From: Victivallales bacterium | GTDB lineage: Bacteria; Verrucomicrobiota; Lentisphaeria; Victivallales; SZUA-371 | Length of the DNA: 7,864 nt | Assembly (NCBI GenBank): GCA_028691155.1 | Contig: JAQUZV010000094.1 | Coordinates: 1 to 7,864 of the forward strand | Reading direction: 5' to 3' | Made by a program: the position numbers and the translations under genes | Shown here: piece after piece, positions 1 to 6,102 of the stretch | Position numbering within the stretch: the first letter of the stretch is position 1 | How the letters are laid out: every line of letters starts with the position of its first letter | The notes under the pieces: generated by a model | Database searches by the model: none | What the model saw: the letters and a program-made list of their open reading frames with translations, nothing else | Told to the model about the DNA's origin: nothing

Positions 1-310
1 CCGGACCCGACGCCCCAAACTGGCCAACGTCACCGGCGGTCTGAGCGGACCGGCCATCAAGCCGATTGCCGTGCGCATGGTGCATCAGGTTTATCGGGCG
101 GTAAAGATCCCGATTATCGGCATGGGCGGCATCATGAACGGCGACGATGCCATTGAATTCATTCTCGCCGGAGCGACGGCAGTGGCGGTCGGCACGGCAA
201 TCTTCGTCGACCCCATGGCGCCGTTGCAGGTAATTGACGGTATCGAACGTTATCTGGAAGAATACGGCATCCGACACCTTTCCGAGCTGGTGGGCGCGGT
301 AAGGCTATAA
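1..310 (+). CDS. pyrD: Dihydroorotate dehydrogenase class 1B, C-terminal part (5' end outside window)
   Basis: The reading frame is open from base 2 to a TAA at 308-310 and gives 102 residues of the C-terminal end. The enzyme oxidises dihydroorotate to orotate in pyrimidine synthesis; class 1B forms are cytoplasmic FMN flavoproteins that pair with the FeS/FAD subunit PyrK and use NAD. Seen here: the KLANVTGGLSGPAIKP segment, then IPIIGMGGI, then a AGATAVAVGTAIF segment. These are the end of the TIM barrel, where the GG and GT motifs hold the FMN phosphate. By recall, the order and spacing match the Lactococcus PyrDB C-terminus well, including the final helix (IERYLEEYGI). The GTG at base 71 lies inside the conserved barrel and is not a real start. 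No clear intrinsic terminator follows. PyrK is not in view, so class 1B rests on sequence resemblance alone. Confidence 0.95.
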   Translation, partial: RTRRPKLANVTGGLSGPAIKPIAVRMVHQVYRAVKIPIIGMGGIMNGDDAIEFILAGATAVAVGTAIFVDPMAPLQVIDGIERYLEEYGIRHLSELVGAVRL

Positions 311-431
311 ATTTTTCCCGCTGTCGGCCGATAAGCAATAATACTTGATGCGGCAATCGATATTTCGGCCTGAACGATCATTGGTTCGGAATGGTTGCGT
401 CACCCAAACCCCCAACTATCGTTGCGGACCA

Positions 432-2708
432 ATGGATCACAAACATCACCATGACATGCGGAAGAAAGGGCAACTGATCGGCGAGGTCTATGAAATCGTC
501 CGGTTGTTGGGGCGGTCGGCCATCGACGACGCCTATTTGGTAAGGAGCCTGGTAACCGGCAAGCATCATGTGCTGAAGCTGTTGTTGCGGGAATATACCG
601 GCAATGACGCTTATGAGGAATTCTTCGAGGAAAAGAAGAGGTCCATCCACGATTTTATTCATCCCAATATTGCCGCGGTCGACAAAGCGGCCTGTTGCGA
701 CGGCGACTATTTTCTGGTGTACAGTTTTGTCGCTTCCGCCGGCGACAGTCCCAAAACGCTGTACGACCGAATTCACAACTACGGCAAGATGCACGAATTT
801 CAGGCCAAAAACATCCTGCTTCAGATTTGCGGCGCGCTCAGCCATGTGGCCTGCGCCGCACCGGCGCCGGGTATTTTTCACTTCAGTCTCAAACCGTCCA
901 ATATTCTTTTCGATTCGTCCAACCGGATTCGTATTACCGATATTTACAAACCAGTTTTTGCGCCGGAAGCATTCCTGCGACAACTGTTGTCCGAATCGGG
1001 CTACAGCCACACGGCCCTGACCCGCCTGGGCATTCCGCACCGGATGCTGGAAGCTTATCCTCCGCGCCGCCGTTCCGGAGAAGATATTGAAAGTACGCTC
1101 CACATCGATATGACCCATTTCAGCATCGCCGGACGCCAGAATGTCCGTTCCCGCCGCCGGATGCTCTCCAGCATGCGCCGGGAAGCGCGGCGCGCCGTCG
1201 TCATCGATCCGGACGAAATCACCGATCCCCGGCTTCACAGCATCGTGGAAACCTTTGCTTTCATCAGCCCGGAACAAAAAGACGGCCAGGTGCCTGACGA
1301 GCGCAGCACCGTATATTCGCTGGGAGCAATACTCTACTTCATGCTTGCCGGCGAACCGATGCAACCGGATGACTACCAACCGCTGACCAACAGCACCGCC
1401 GCGGAACGCTGGAATGAGATCATCCTCAAATGTACAGCTTACGAAGCCGAAAACCGTTATGCCTCCATCGCGGAACTGCAACAGGCCATCATCCAAAACA
1501 AAAAAACCGTACGGCAACTGCCCCTTGCCGTCGTCTACAGCATCGTCGCCGTATTCTGGCTGCTGCTGCTCGTCCTGATCATCAGTTGGGTTTACCAGCC
1601 ACTGTCGGCGCCGGCGCCGGAAGCCACCGCCGAATACCGGCCGCTGCCTCTCGGAAGCACCGTCGGCGCTCCGGCCCGGGAATCATTACTGGAACTGACG
1701 GTGAAACCTGTCGGCGCCACGCTGAAAATAAGCCGTAACGAGACCATCATCCAAACCGTAGCCGCCTTGCCGTCGCAACGGACCAGATATCATCTTGCTC
1801 CCGGCAATTACCTGTTGACCATCAGCAAAACCGGGTGTCAACCGCTCCGCCAACAGTTGCAACTGACGCCGGGACTCTTCCAGTTAACCCTGCAACTGGA
1901 CAGCAACACCGACATCAAAGCCCGGCAGTATGCCTATACTCATGACGGACAAAAACCGCATCCCGGCTTTGCTTTCGTTATTCCCAAACTCCAGTTGGAG
2001 CTGCTGCCGGTAGCGCCGGGAACATTCATGATGGGGGATGCCGCCCGGAGCAAAAATCCGGATCACAGTCTGAAATCGGCCCGAAGGGAAACGATTTCCC
2101 GTCCGTTCTGGATGGCCCGGGATGAAACTACGCAACGCATTTACGAAGAGCTGATGTTACAGAATCCCAGTGTGTACGGACCAGCGCCGAACCGTCCGGT
2201 GGAACGGGTCTCCTGGCACAACGCCACGGAGTTCTGCCGTCGCCTGACCCAACGGGAACAGGCCGCCGGCCGCCTGCCCGACGGCTATGAATATCGCCTG
2301 CCCGACGAAAAGGAATGGGAATACTGCTGCCGTGCCGACAGCACGACCGTCTACAATTTTGGCGACAACCCCACCCTCGTCGACGACTATGCCCGTTACA
2401 ACGGCAACAGCTTCAATGAGACCGGCGAAGTCGGCCGGAAAAAGCCCAACCGTTGGGGATTCCGGGACATGCACGGTAATGTGGCGGAATGGACCGGCGA
2501 TTATTATGAGGCAGATGCCGTCCCGCCGCACTATGTCTTACGGGGCGGGTCCTGGAAAGATATTCCGTCCTATATGCGTTCCGGATCGCGGGTGGTGGTC
2601 GATTCACCGGATTATTCCGATTCGCACACCGGCTTCCGGATCGTGCTGGCGCCTTCCCGCCCCGATGGAACAACATCTCAAGACAAGGCAACGGCAACCA
2701 ACCCCTGA
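432..2708 (+). CDS. Membrane-anchored kinase-like (probable pseudokinase) protein with PEGA-like and FGE/SUMF1-like domains
   Basis: The protein is 758 residues from the ATG at 432. The frame is open from TTG 345 and ATG 348, but codons 345-431 include many otherwise uncommon here (ata, cct, cga, tca) and no start has a strong RBS, so the start is uncertain. Residues about 13-355 are a protein-kinase-like fold: Lys49 in VLKLL fits the ATP lysine, HPNI at 77-80, HFSLKPSN at 150-157 stands for HRDLKPxN, Asp170-Ile-Tyr for DFG, SPEQ at 279-282 for the APE region, and TVYSLG for DxYSLG. The catalytic Asp is thus Ser152 and the glycine loop is degenerate, while Lys49, Asn157 and Asp170 remain, so nucleotide binding without normal catalysis is plausible. 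A membrane span lies at 364-387, a PEGA-like domain at about 419-489 (LAPGNYLLTISKTG), and an FGE-sulfatase domain at about 519-740 (GTFMMGD, RLPDEKEWEYCCR, DMHGNVAEWTGD, RGGSW, GFR). The positions of the two FGE catalytic Cys hold Asp710 and Met715. Inferred topology is kinase-like domain inside, PEGA and FGE outside. Ligand and partners are unknown. Chlamydial Pkn1 has a comparable kinase plus FGE pairing. Confidence 0.88.
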   Translation: MDHKHHHDMRKKGQLIGEVYEIVRLLGRSAIDDAYLVRSLVTGKHHVLKLLLREYTGNDAYEEFFEEKKRSIHDFIHPNIAAVDKAACCDGDYFLVYSFVASAGDSPKTLYDRIHNYGKMHEFQAKNILLQICGALSHVACAAPAPGIFHFSLKPSNILFDSSNRIRITDIYKPVFAPEAFLRQLLSESGYSHTALTRLGIPHRMLEAYPPRRRSGEDIESTLHIDMTHFSIAGRQNVRSRRRMLSSMRREARRAVVIDPDEITDPRLHSIVETFAFISPEQKDGQVPDERSTVYSLGAILYFMLAGEPMQPDDYQPLTNSTAAERWNEIILKCTAYEAENRYASIAELQQAIIQNKKTVRQLPLAVVYSIVAVFWLLLLVLIISWVYQPLSAPAPEATAEYRPLPLGSTVGAPARESLLELTVKPVGATLKISRNETIIQTVAALPSQRTRYHLAPGNYLLTISKTGCQPLRQQLQLTPGLFQLTLQLDSNTDIKARQYAYTHDGQKPHPGFAFVIPKLQLELLPVAPGTFMMGDAARSKNPDHSLKSARRETISRPFWMARDETTQRIYEELMLQNPSVYGPAPNRPVERVSWHNATEFCRRLTQREQAAGRLPDGYEYRLPDEKEWEYCCRADSTTVYNFGDNPTLVDDYARYNGNSFNETGEVGRKKPNRWGFRDMHGNVAEWTGDYYEADAVPPHYVLRGGSWKDIPSYMRSGSRVVVDSPDYSDSHTGFRIVLAPSRPDGTTSQDKATATNP

Positions 2709-2788
2709 AAGTAACGCCAAGCTTTTATACCACACCGAAACGCCGGGACCGCGTCGCACGATACCGGCGCCATCCGCTCATGTTGTCT

Positions 2789-3592
2789 TCAGGCAAAAGT
2801 GCTGTTGCCGTACAGAAAGCTGAGCGCCCGACAGTAAAATCCGGTCACCCCGGGCAGGCCGCCGTCCAGATGGCGGAAGATATCCTGTAGATAACGCCGT
2901 TCGCGCACCCGTTCCAGCGAACAGTTGAAATTCAAATCGTAGACCCAGGCAATCTGGTTGAGTTTGAAGTCGTTCAGGGTCCGAAAATCCTCCTTGCCGG
3001 CAATCCGTCCGGCCATCAGATCATCGAACACCTTGGCGGTTACGGTGTTGTCGAGAGACAAACCGATGCGCACCGCGTCGTTTTTCACTTCTTCGTTATA
3101 ATAGGCAATCACCAGTTTCCAGATATCCAGCTTGTCGGCATCGCGGATCAGCCGGGAGAAAAACCGCGTCCGCCGCTCCAGTCCGGAATCGATATCGCGC
3201 CGGTTGTGATTGGCGATCGCCTCCCGCACCAGACTGCGGTCGGCCTCGTTCAGTCCCCACAGCAGATCATGGCGGTCGATTACCTCCAGTCCCAGCGCGG
3301 CATGGTCGGTGGAAACCGGGTCCATGAAAGTCCGAAAACGGTAATACTGTTCAAAACGGCCGATATCGTGCAGGAGGGCACATATCTCCGCCAGAGCCGT
3401 TTCGGCGGCGTCGAGGCGCAACCGTTGCGCCAGAAAACGAATCTCCTCGCCGACCCGGGCGGTATGGGTACGTTTCAGTTCGAAATTGCGTCTGACATCC
3501 GCGTCGGGATCGGGAAAGGAATCGATATAATGATGAAACCACGGTTGCAGTTTTGCCAATACGGTATCTGTTTTCATGTTGTTCAAGTCCAT
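2789..3592 (-). CDS. HD-domain metal-dependent phosphohydrolase, substrate unknown
   Basis: The protein is 267 residues from ATG 3592, ending in TGA. Likely metal ligands are His43 (KRTHTARV), His75-Asp76 (ALLHDIGRF), His97 (STDHAALG), His129 (ANHNRR) and Asp151 (RDADKLDIW). HD proteins are metal-dependent phosphatases or phosphodiesterases, often acting on nucleotides. The extra His97 and His129 echo the H-HD-H-H-D pattern of multi-metal HD enzymes such as HD-GYP proteins, but no GYP motif follows, so a cyclic-di-GMP role is not supported. There is no signal peptide or membrane span, so it should be cytoplasmic. It is convergent with the kinase-like gene (80 bases apart) and divergent from the lipoprotein gene. 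A second ATG at 3577 (residue 6) could be the true start, because the predicted promoter leaves only about 8 bases of leader before 3592. The C-terminal 100 residues are not recognised. The family is clear; the substrate is not. Confidence 0.88.
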   Translation of the reverse strand: MDLNNMKTDTVLAKLQPWFHHYIDSFPDPDADVRRNFELKRTHTARVGEEIRFLAQRLRLDAAETALAEICALLHDIGRFEQYYRFRTFMDPVSTDHAALGLEVIDRHDLLWGLNEADRSLVREAIANHNRRDIDSGLERRTRFFSRLIRDADKLDIWKLVIAYYNEEVKNDAVRIGLSLDNTVTAKVFDDLMAGRIAGKEDFRTLNDFKLNQIAWVYDLNFNCSLERVRERRYLQDIFRHLDGGLPGVTGFYCRALSFLYGNSTFA

Positions 3593-3607
3593 AAGTTGAA
3601 AACTTTA

Positions 3608-3636
3608 AATATACCGCAACGCGGTCTACTTTTCAA
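3608..3636 (-). promoter_or_regulatory. Predicted sigma70-type promoter of the HD-domain gene
   Basis: On the minus strand, TTGAAA (3636-3631) and TATATT (3613-3608) are separated by exactly 17 bases. The -10 box lies 15 bases before ATG 3592, so transcription would start near 3600 and give a leader of only about 8 bases for that ATG, or about 23 bases for the in-frame ATG at 3577. This comes from box matching by eye and is not mapped. Confidence 0.55.
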
Positions 3637-3654
3637 TCGTCTTAATTTTACCGC

Positions 3655-3683
3655 TTGACTTTTTCCCCCGGACTGATTAAAAT
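3655..3683 (+). promoter_or_regulatory. Predicted sigma70-type promoter of the lipoprotein gene
   Basis: TTGACT (3655-3660) and TAAAAT (3678-3683) are separated by exactly 17 bases and each differs from consensus at one base. The expected start near 3690 leaves a leader of about 40 bases, which ends with an AAGGA ribosome binding site at 3719-3723, 8 bases before ATG 3732. The arrangement is complete and consistent, which makes this the best-supported promoter in the window. Confidence 0.65.
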
Positions 3684-3731
3684 CTCATCATATCCTCATT
3701 TATCGCCGACAATCAACCAAGGAATACCGTC

Positions 3732-4475
3732 ATGACCCGAATCGCTCTTACCCCCTTCCTCGCGGCAATTGCCGCGATCCTGCTGAGCGGCTGCACCGCC
3801 CCTTCGCCCTCATTTGAATATCCGCCGGCCTCTCCGCCGTTGCGGCAAGCCGGAACCGGAGTAACCCCGTCCCATTCGGTTACGGTGGAAAACTTCCGGG
3901 ATTTCCGCGGCGAAAGCAATGATCTCGATCCACTTTATCTCTATTTCATTCCACTGTGCCCGTTCGGTTATTTCGATTATGAACGGCCGGAAGACGGGAG
4001 CTGGTATATGGGGTTGAATCAATATCGTTTCACTCCCGGTCGCGATCTTTCCCGGGCCGCCGCCATCAGTCTGAAACACGCCAATCTCTTCACCCAAGTC
4101 ATGACGGAAGCCGACCCCCGCGCCGCACAATCCGATTATATGCTGCGCGGCGCCGTCATGTCCACCTATTACTATGGCCGTACGTTTTCTTACGGATTGT
4201 CGTTTGAAGGGGCCTGGCTATGGCTTATCGGCGCACCGGCCGGAACCGCCCTCAACCGGCTCGCGCTCTGCCTCTGGCTGGTCGACCGGAAAACCGGACA
4301 AACCGTATGGGTCTACGGCTTTGAACGCGAAGACTATCTGACGCTCGGACTCTATTACCGCAATGATCGGGAAATGTCGCTGTATCCCCGCCTGATGGCG
4401 GAGGGGATGAACGATGCGGTGCGGGAGTTGGAAAAATTTCTGGCGCCGCCGGCGTCCCGGAAATCGCAGCCATAA
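3732..4475 (+). CDS. Putative SpI-type lipoprotein of unknown function
   Basis: The protein is 247 residues, with AAGGA at 3719-3723 set 8 bases before the ATG. The N-terminus is a lipoprotein signal: one Arg, a hydrophobic stretch (FLAAIAAILL), and the lipobox LSGC with acylated Cys21. Position +2 after Cys is Thr, so under the E. coli Asp+2 rule it would go to the outer membrane; that rule may not hold in this organism. A Pro/Ser-rich linker (22-46) follows. The mature part is rich in aromatic residues: DPLYLYFIPLCPFGYFDYE at 66-84, then SDYMLRGAVMSTYYYG near 134-149, a hydrophobic stretch with GAWLWLIGAPAGTALN, and LWLVDRKTGQTVWVYGFE. The last pattern, a beta strand with a D-x-K-T-G turn, is common in periplasmic lipoproteins that reduce to a small alpha/beta domain. 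I do not recognise the family. Its 3' end lies 18 bases from the convergent phosphatidyltransferase gene, and it has its own promoter. Confidence 0.82.
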   Translation: MTRIALTPFLAAIAAILLSGCTAPSPSFEYPPASPPLRQAGTGVTPSHSVTVENFRDFRGESNDLDPLYLYFIPLCPFGYFDYERPEDGSWYMGLNQYRFTPGRDLSRAAAISLKHANLFTQVMTEADPRAAQSDYMLRGAVMSTYYYGRTFSYGLSFEGAWLWLIGAPAGTALNRLALCLWLVDRKTGQTVWVYGFEREDYLTLGLYYRNDREMSLYPRLMAEGMNDAVRELEKFLAPPASRKSQP

Positions 4476-4493
4476 ATGCCGGCCGGTCGCCGT

Positions 4494-5162
4494 CTATTTT
4501 TCGGCGGCGGCTTTGGCCGCCATATCCAAACGCCATAGTTTGCCATGAATTTGCCGACAGTTGATCAGCAGTCCCGCCAGACAAACCGCCACCGTCCCCG
4601 GCACCAACCAGGGCAACGCGCCGGTTCCCGCCAGCGTGATATAGGTGTTGATGCCGATGAAAACCACGCGCATTTCCGTCGGCCCGACGCCGTAGCGGTA
4701 AATCTCGAACTCATTGGTGGCGGCAAAGGAAAGAAACGAATTGACCATGAAACCGCCCAAGATCACCAAAAGGACAAAATACCACACTTCCAACCCCGGC
4801 GGCGAAATCAGGTAGCCGACAAATACCAGCGAACACAGAAAGATATAATCCAGGAAGTGATCCATGTAAAAGCCCCATTTGATCAGACCGGTCCGACGCT
4901 GCCGTCCCAATTCGCCGTCAAACAAATCGGTCAGGTATTGCAGCACGATCAACAGCGAGACGCCCCACAACCACTGTAGCGAACGCCGGGCCAGAAAGCC
5001 GCACGCCACATTCCCGGCACTCCACAACACCGTCATCAAAGTGAGATGATAAGTTTCCAGCCACGACGGCAACCGCGGCACGGCCCAATGCTTGAGCCGG
5101 GTTTCCGGACCGGATAAAATCGAAGCTCCTATTTTTTTGTCTCCGGCAAAATTCGCCGTCAT
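4494..5162 (-). CDS. CDP-alcohol phosphatidyltransferase family membrane protein
   Basis: The protein is 222 residues. The family moves a phosphatidyl or substituted phosphate group from a CDP-alcohol to a second alcohol, in the inner membrane. The signature D-x2-D-G-x2-A-R-x(8-9)-G-x3-D-x3-D is present as Asp79, Asp82, Gly83, Arg87, Gly97, Asp101 and Asp105, with the usual Ala replaced by Gly86 (DLFDGELGR). All four metal-binding Asp are kept, so it should be active. Several hydrophobic segments (about 40-58, 63-78, 103-121, 126-148, 165-200) fit a multi-span fold, and the tail is charged and Ala-rich. The second half of the motif reads WGFYMDHFLDYIF, unlike the usual FLDPxADK of PgsA, so PgsA or PssA is not assigned; the acceptor alcohol is unknown. 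It follows the ftsQ-like gene after 40 bases and is probably co-transcribed with it and carB. A strong Shine-Dalgarno supports ATG 5162. Confidence 0.88.
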   Translation of the reverse strand: MTANFAGDKKIGASILSGPETRLKHWAVPRLPSWLETYHLTLMTVLWSAGNVACGFLARRSLQWLWGVSLLIVLQYLTDLFDGELGRQRRTGLIKWGFYMDHFLDYIFLCSLVFVGYLISPPGLEVWYFVLLVILGGFMVNSFLSFAATNEFEIYRYGVGPTEMRVVFIGINTYITLAGTGALPWLVPGTVAVCLAGLLINCRQIHGKLWRLDMAAKAAAEK

Positions 5163-5168
5163 TGCCAG

Positions 5169-5176
5169 TCCCCCTT
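5169..5176 (-). promoter_or_regulatory. Ribosome binding site of the phosphatidyltransferase gene
   Basis: The minus strand reads AAGGGGGA, 6 bases before ATG 5162. This is the purine-rich Shine-Dalgarno at proper spacing and fixes the start at 5162. Confidence 0.7.
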
Positions 5177-5202
5177 GTCAACGTTGAGAATTGCGCCGTA
5201 TA

Positions 5203-6066
5203 TCAGCGGATCACCGCCTGCCCGCTGAAGCCGAGATTGATCACATGTCCGTTGTTGCCGTTGCGCAAAGCGGTGCGGATCACGCTGCGCAGCCGATACA
5301 GCATCTCCCGGATATCCGACGGAGTATGAATCCGGTTGACCGGAAAAATCACCTTGTAGCGGCGGGAAATACCGTTGTAATAGAGGATCAGGGTCAACTG
5401 GCGGGGATTGTTGACGCTGATATCCTGAATTCTCATGTCGCTGAATTCAGTAATGGTCATCATGATCAGGTTGAGCACCGGTTGCAGTTCGGACAGTTGC
5501 CCCCCGGCAAACAACCGCAGTTTGGGATCCAAGCCGTGAATCACCGGAATCCCGCCGGCCATCCGAATACAGGAATCGCGATCCATAACCATCCCGGCAT
5601 CATCGATCACCCAGGTCGACCCGCTCTCATTGAGATAGGCGCGGGGAATGCGCTCGATCAGATGAATATCCAGTCGGTCTGGCAACACCCGGTCGACCTC
5701 GGCCTCCCGGATACTGGGCTGATCTTCCAGTTTGGCACGCAACCGGCGCAGATCGAGCAGAAACAGATTGACATCGTCCGACGGCAGATCGAGGATTTCG
5801 CGCACTTTGGCCACCCGTCCGTTCCACCACCCGGTGCTGCTGACCTGAACCCGATGCAACCGGAAATGGTTGTTACGGGAAAAAAGAAAGCTTTTCACCA
5901 GCCAGAACGAGGCCGCCGCCGCCGCCGCCAGCATCAATACCGCCACCATCGCCAACAGCATCCGCCACCGCCGCGAGATGGTCTTTCCGGTTGTTTTGAC
6001 CCTGCTTTTTCCTCTTACCGCCATGATTTCGTCAATAAAATTTGTACGGCCGGGAACAGCCGCCAT
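5203..6066 (-). CDS. ftsQ: FtsQ-like cell division protein with POTRA domain
   Basis: The protein is 287 residues. FtsQ is a single-span inner-membrane protein of the divisome that bridges FtsB/FtsL to other division proteins through its periplasmic part. Seen here: a basic cytoplasmic N-terminus (about 1-36, rich in Arg and Lys), a membrane span at about 37-58 including an Ala run, a POTRA-like segment at about 68-139 (FRLHRVQV, then VREILDL, NLFLLDLRRLRAKLE, IREAEVDRVLPDRLDIHLIER), then a beta domain with WVIDDAGMVMD, ending in INLGFSGQAVIR, which resembles FtsQ C-termini. Length fits the family. A GGGAG site 7 bases before ATG 6066 favours that start over ATG 6024 (residue 15). Its position directly after carB, with no mur, fts or ddl gene in view, is unusual. 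A generic POTRA protein remains possible, so the symbol is likely but not certain. Confidence 0.8.
   Translation of the reverse strand: MAAVPGRTNFIDEIMAVRGKSRVKTTGKTISRRWRMLLAMVAVLMLAAAAAASFWLVKSFLFSRNNHFRLHRVQVSSTGWWNGRVAKVREILDLPSDDVNLFLLDLRRLRAKLEDQPSIREAEVDRVLPDRLDIHLIERIPRAYLNESGSTWVIDDAGMVMDRDSCIRMAGGIPVIHGLDPKLRLFAGGQLSELQPVLNLIMMTITEFSDMRIQDISVNNPRQLTLILYYNGISRRYKVIFPVNRIHTPSDIREMLYRLRSVIRTALRNGNNGHVINLGFSGQAVIR
5912..5929. repeat. Short GCC trinucleotide repeat inside the ftsQ-like gene
   Basis: Six tandem GCC units on the plus strand. On the minus strand they are read as five GCG codons followed by GCC, giving the Ala run in the membrane span of the FtsQ-like protein. Pure trinucleotide tracts can gain or lose units in frame, which would change span length. 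No other copy was noticed. Confidence 0.8.
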
Positions 6067-6073
6067 CGCATCG

Positions 6074-6078
6074 CTCCC
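6074..6078 (-). promoter_or_regulatory. Ribosome binding site of the ftsQ-like gene
   Basis: The minus strand reads GGGAG, 7 bases before ATG 6066 in the 36-base gap after the carB stop codon. The alternative ATG at 6024 has no comparable site, so this decides the start. Confidence 0.6.
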
Positions 6079-6102
6079 GGTCGGAATCGTATCGCCACGG
6101 AA

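Noticed and set aside
311..431. Promoter or terminator between pyrD and the kinase-like gene
   Set aside because: TATAAA near 306 and TAATAC at 339-344 resemble -10 boxes but no matching -35 box lies at proper distance, and no stem with a T tract was found.
378..1517. Long open frame of 379 codons on the minus strand opposite the kinase-like gene
   Set aside because: It lies wholly inside a gene with clear domain matches, shows no known motif, and is what GC-rich codon bias produces on the opposite strand.
2520..2660. FGE-type C-terminus as the variable region of a diversity-generating retroelement
   Set aside because: The fold is a known target type, but there is no reverse transcriptase, no accessory gene and no template repeat in the window.
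2741..2769. Inverted repeat CGCCGG/CCGGCG between the convergent kinase-like and HD genes as a terminator
   Set aside because: The stem is only 6 base pairs with a 17-base loop, and no T tract follows on either strand.
4482..4507. Hairpin GTCGCCG/CGGCGGC around the T-rich stretch at the end of the phosphatidyltransferase gene
   Set aside because: The T run lies in the loop and not after the stem, so it does not form an intrinsic terminator on either strand.
5176..5181. TTGACA on the minus strand just before the phosphatidyltransferase gene as a -35 box
   Set aside because: It is only 13 bases from the start codon and partly overlaps the ribosome binding site, leaving no room for a -10 box and leader.
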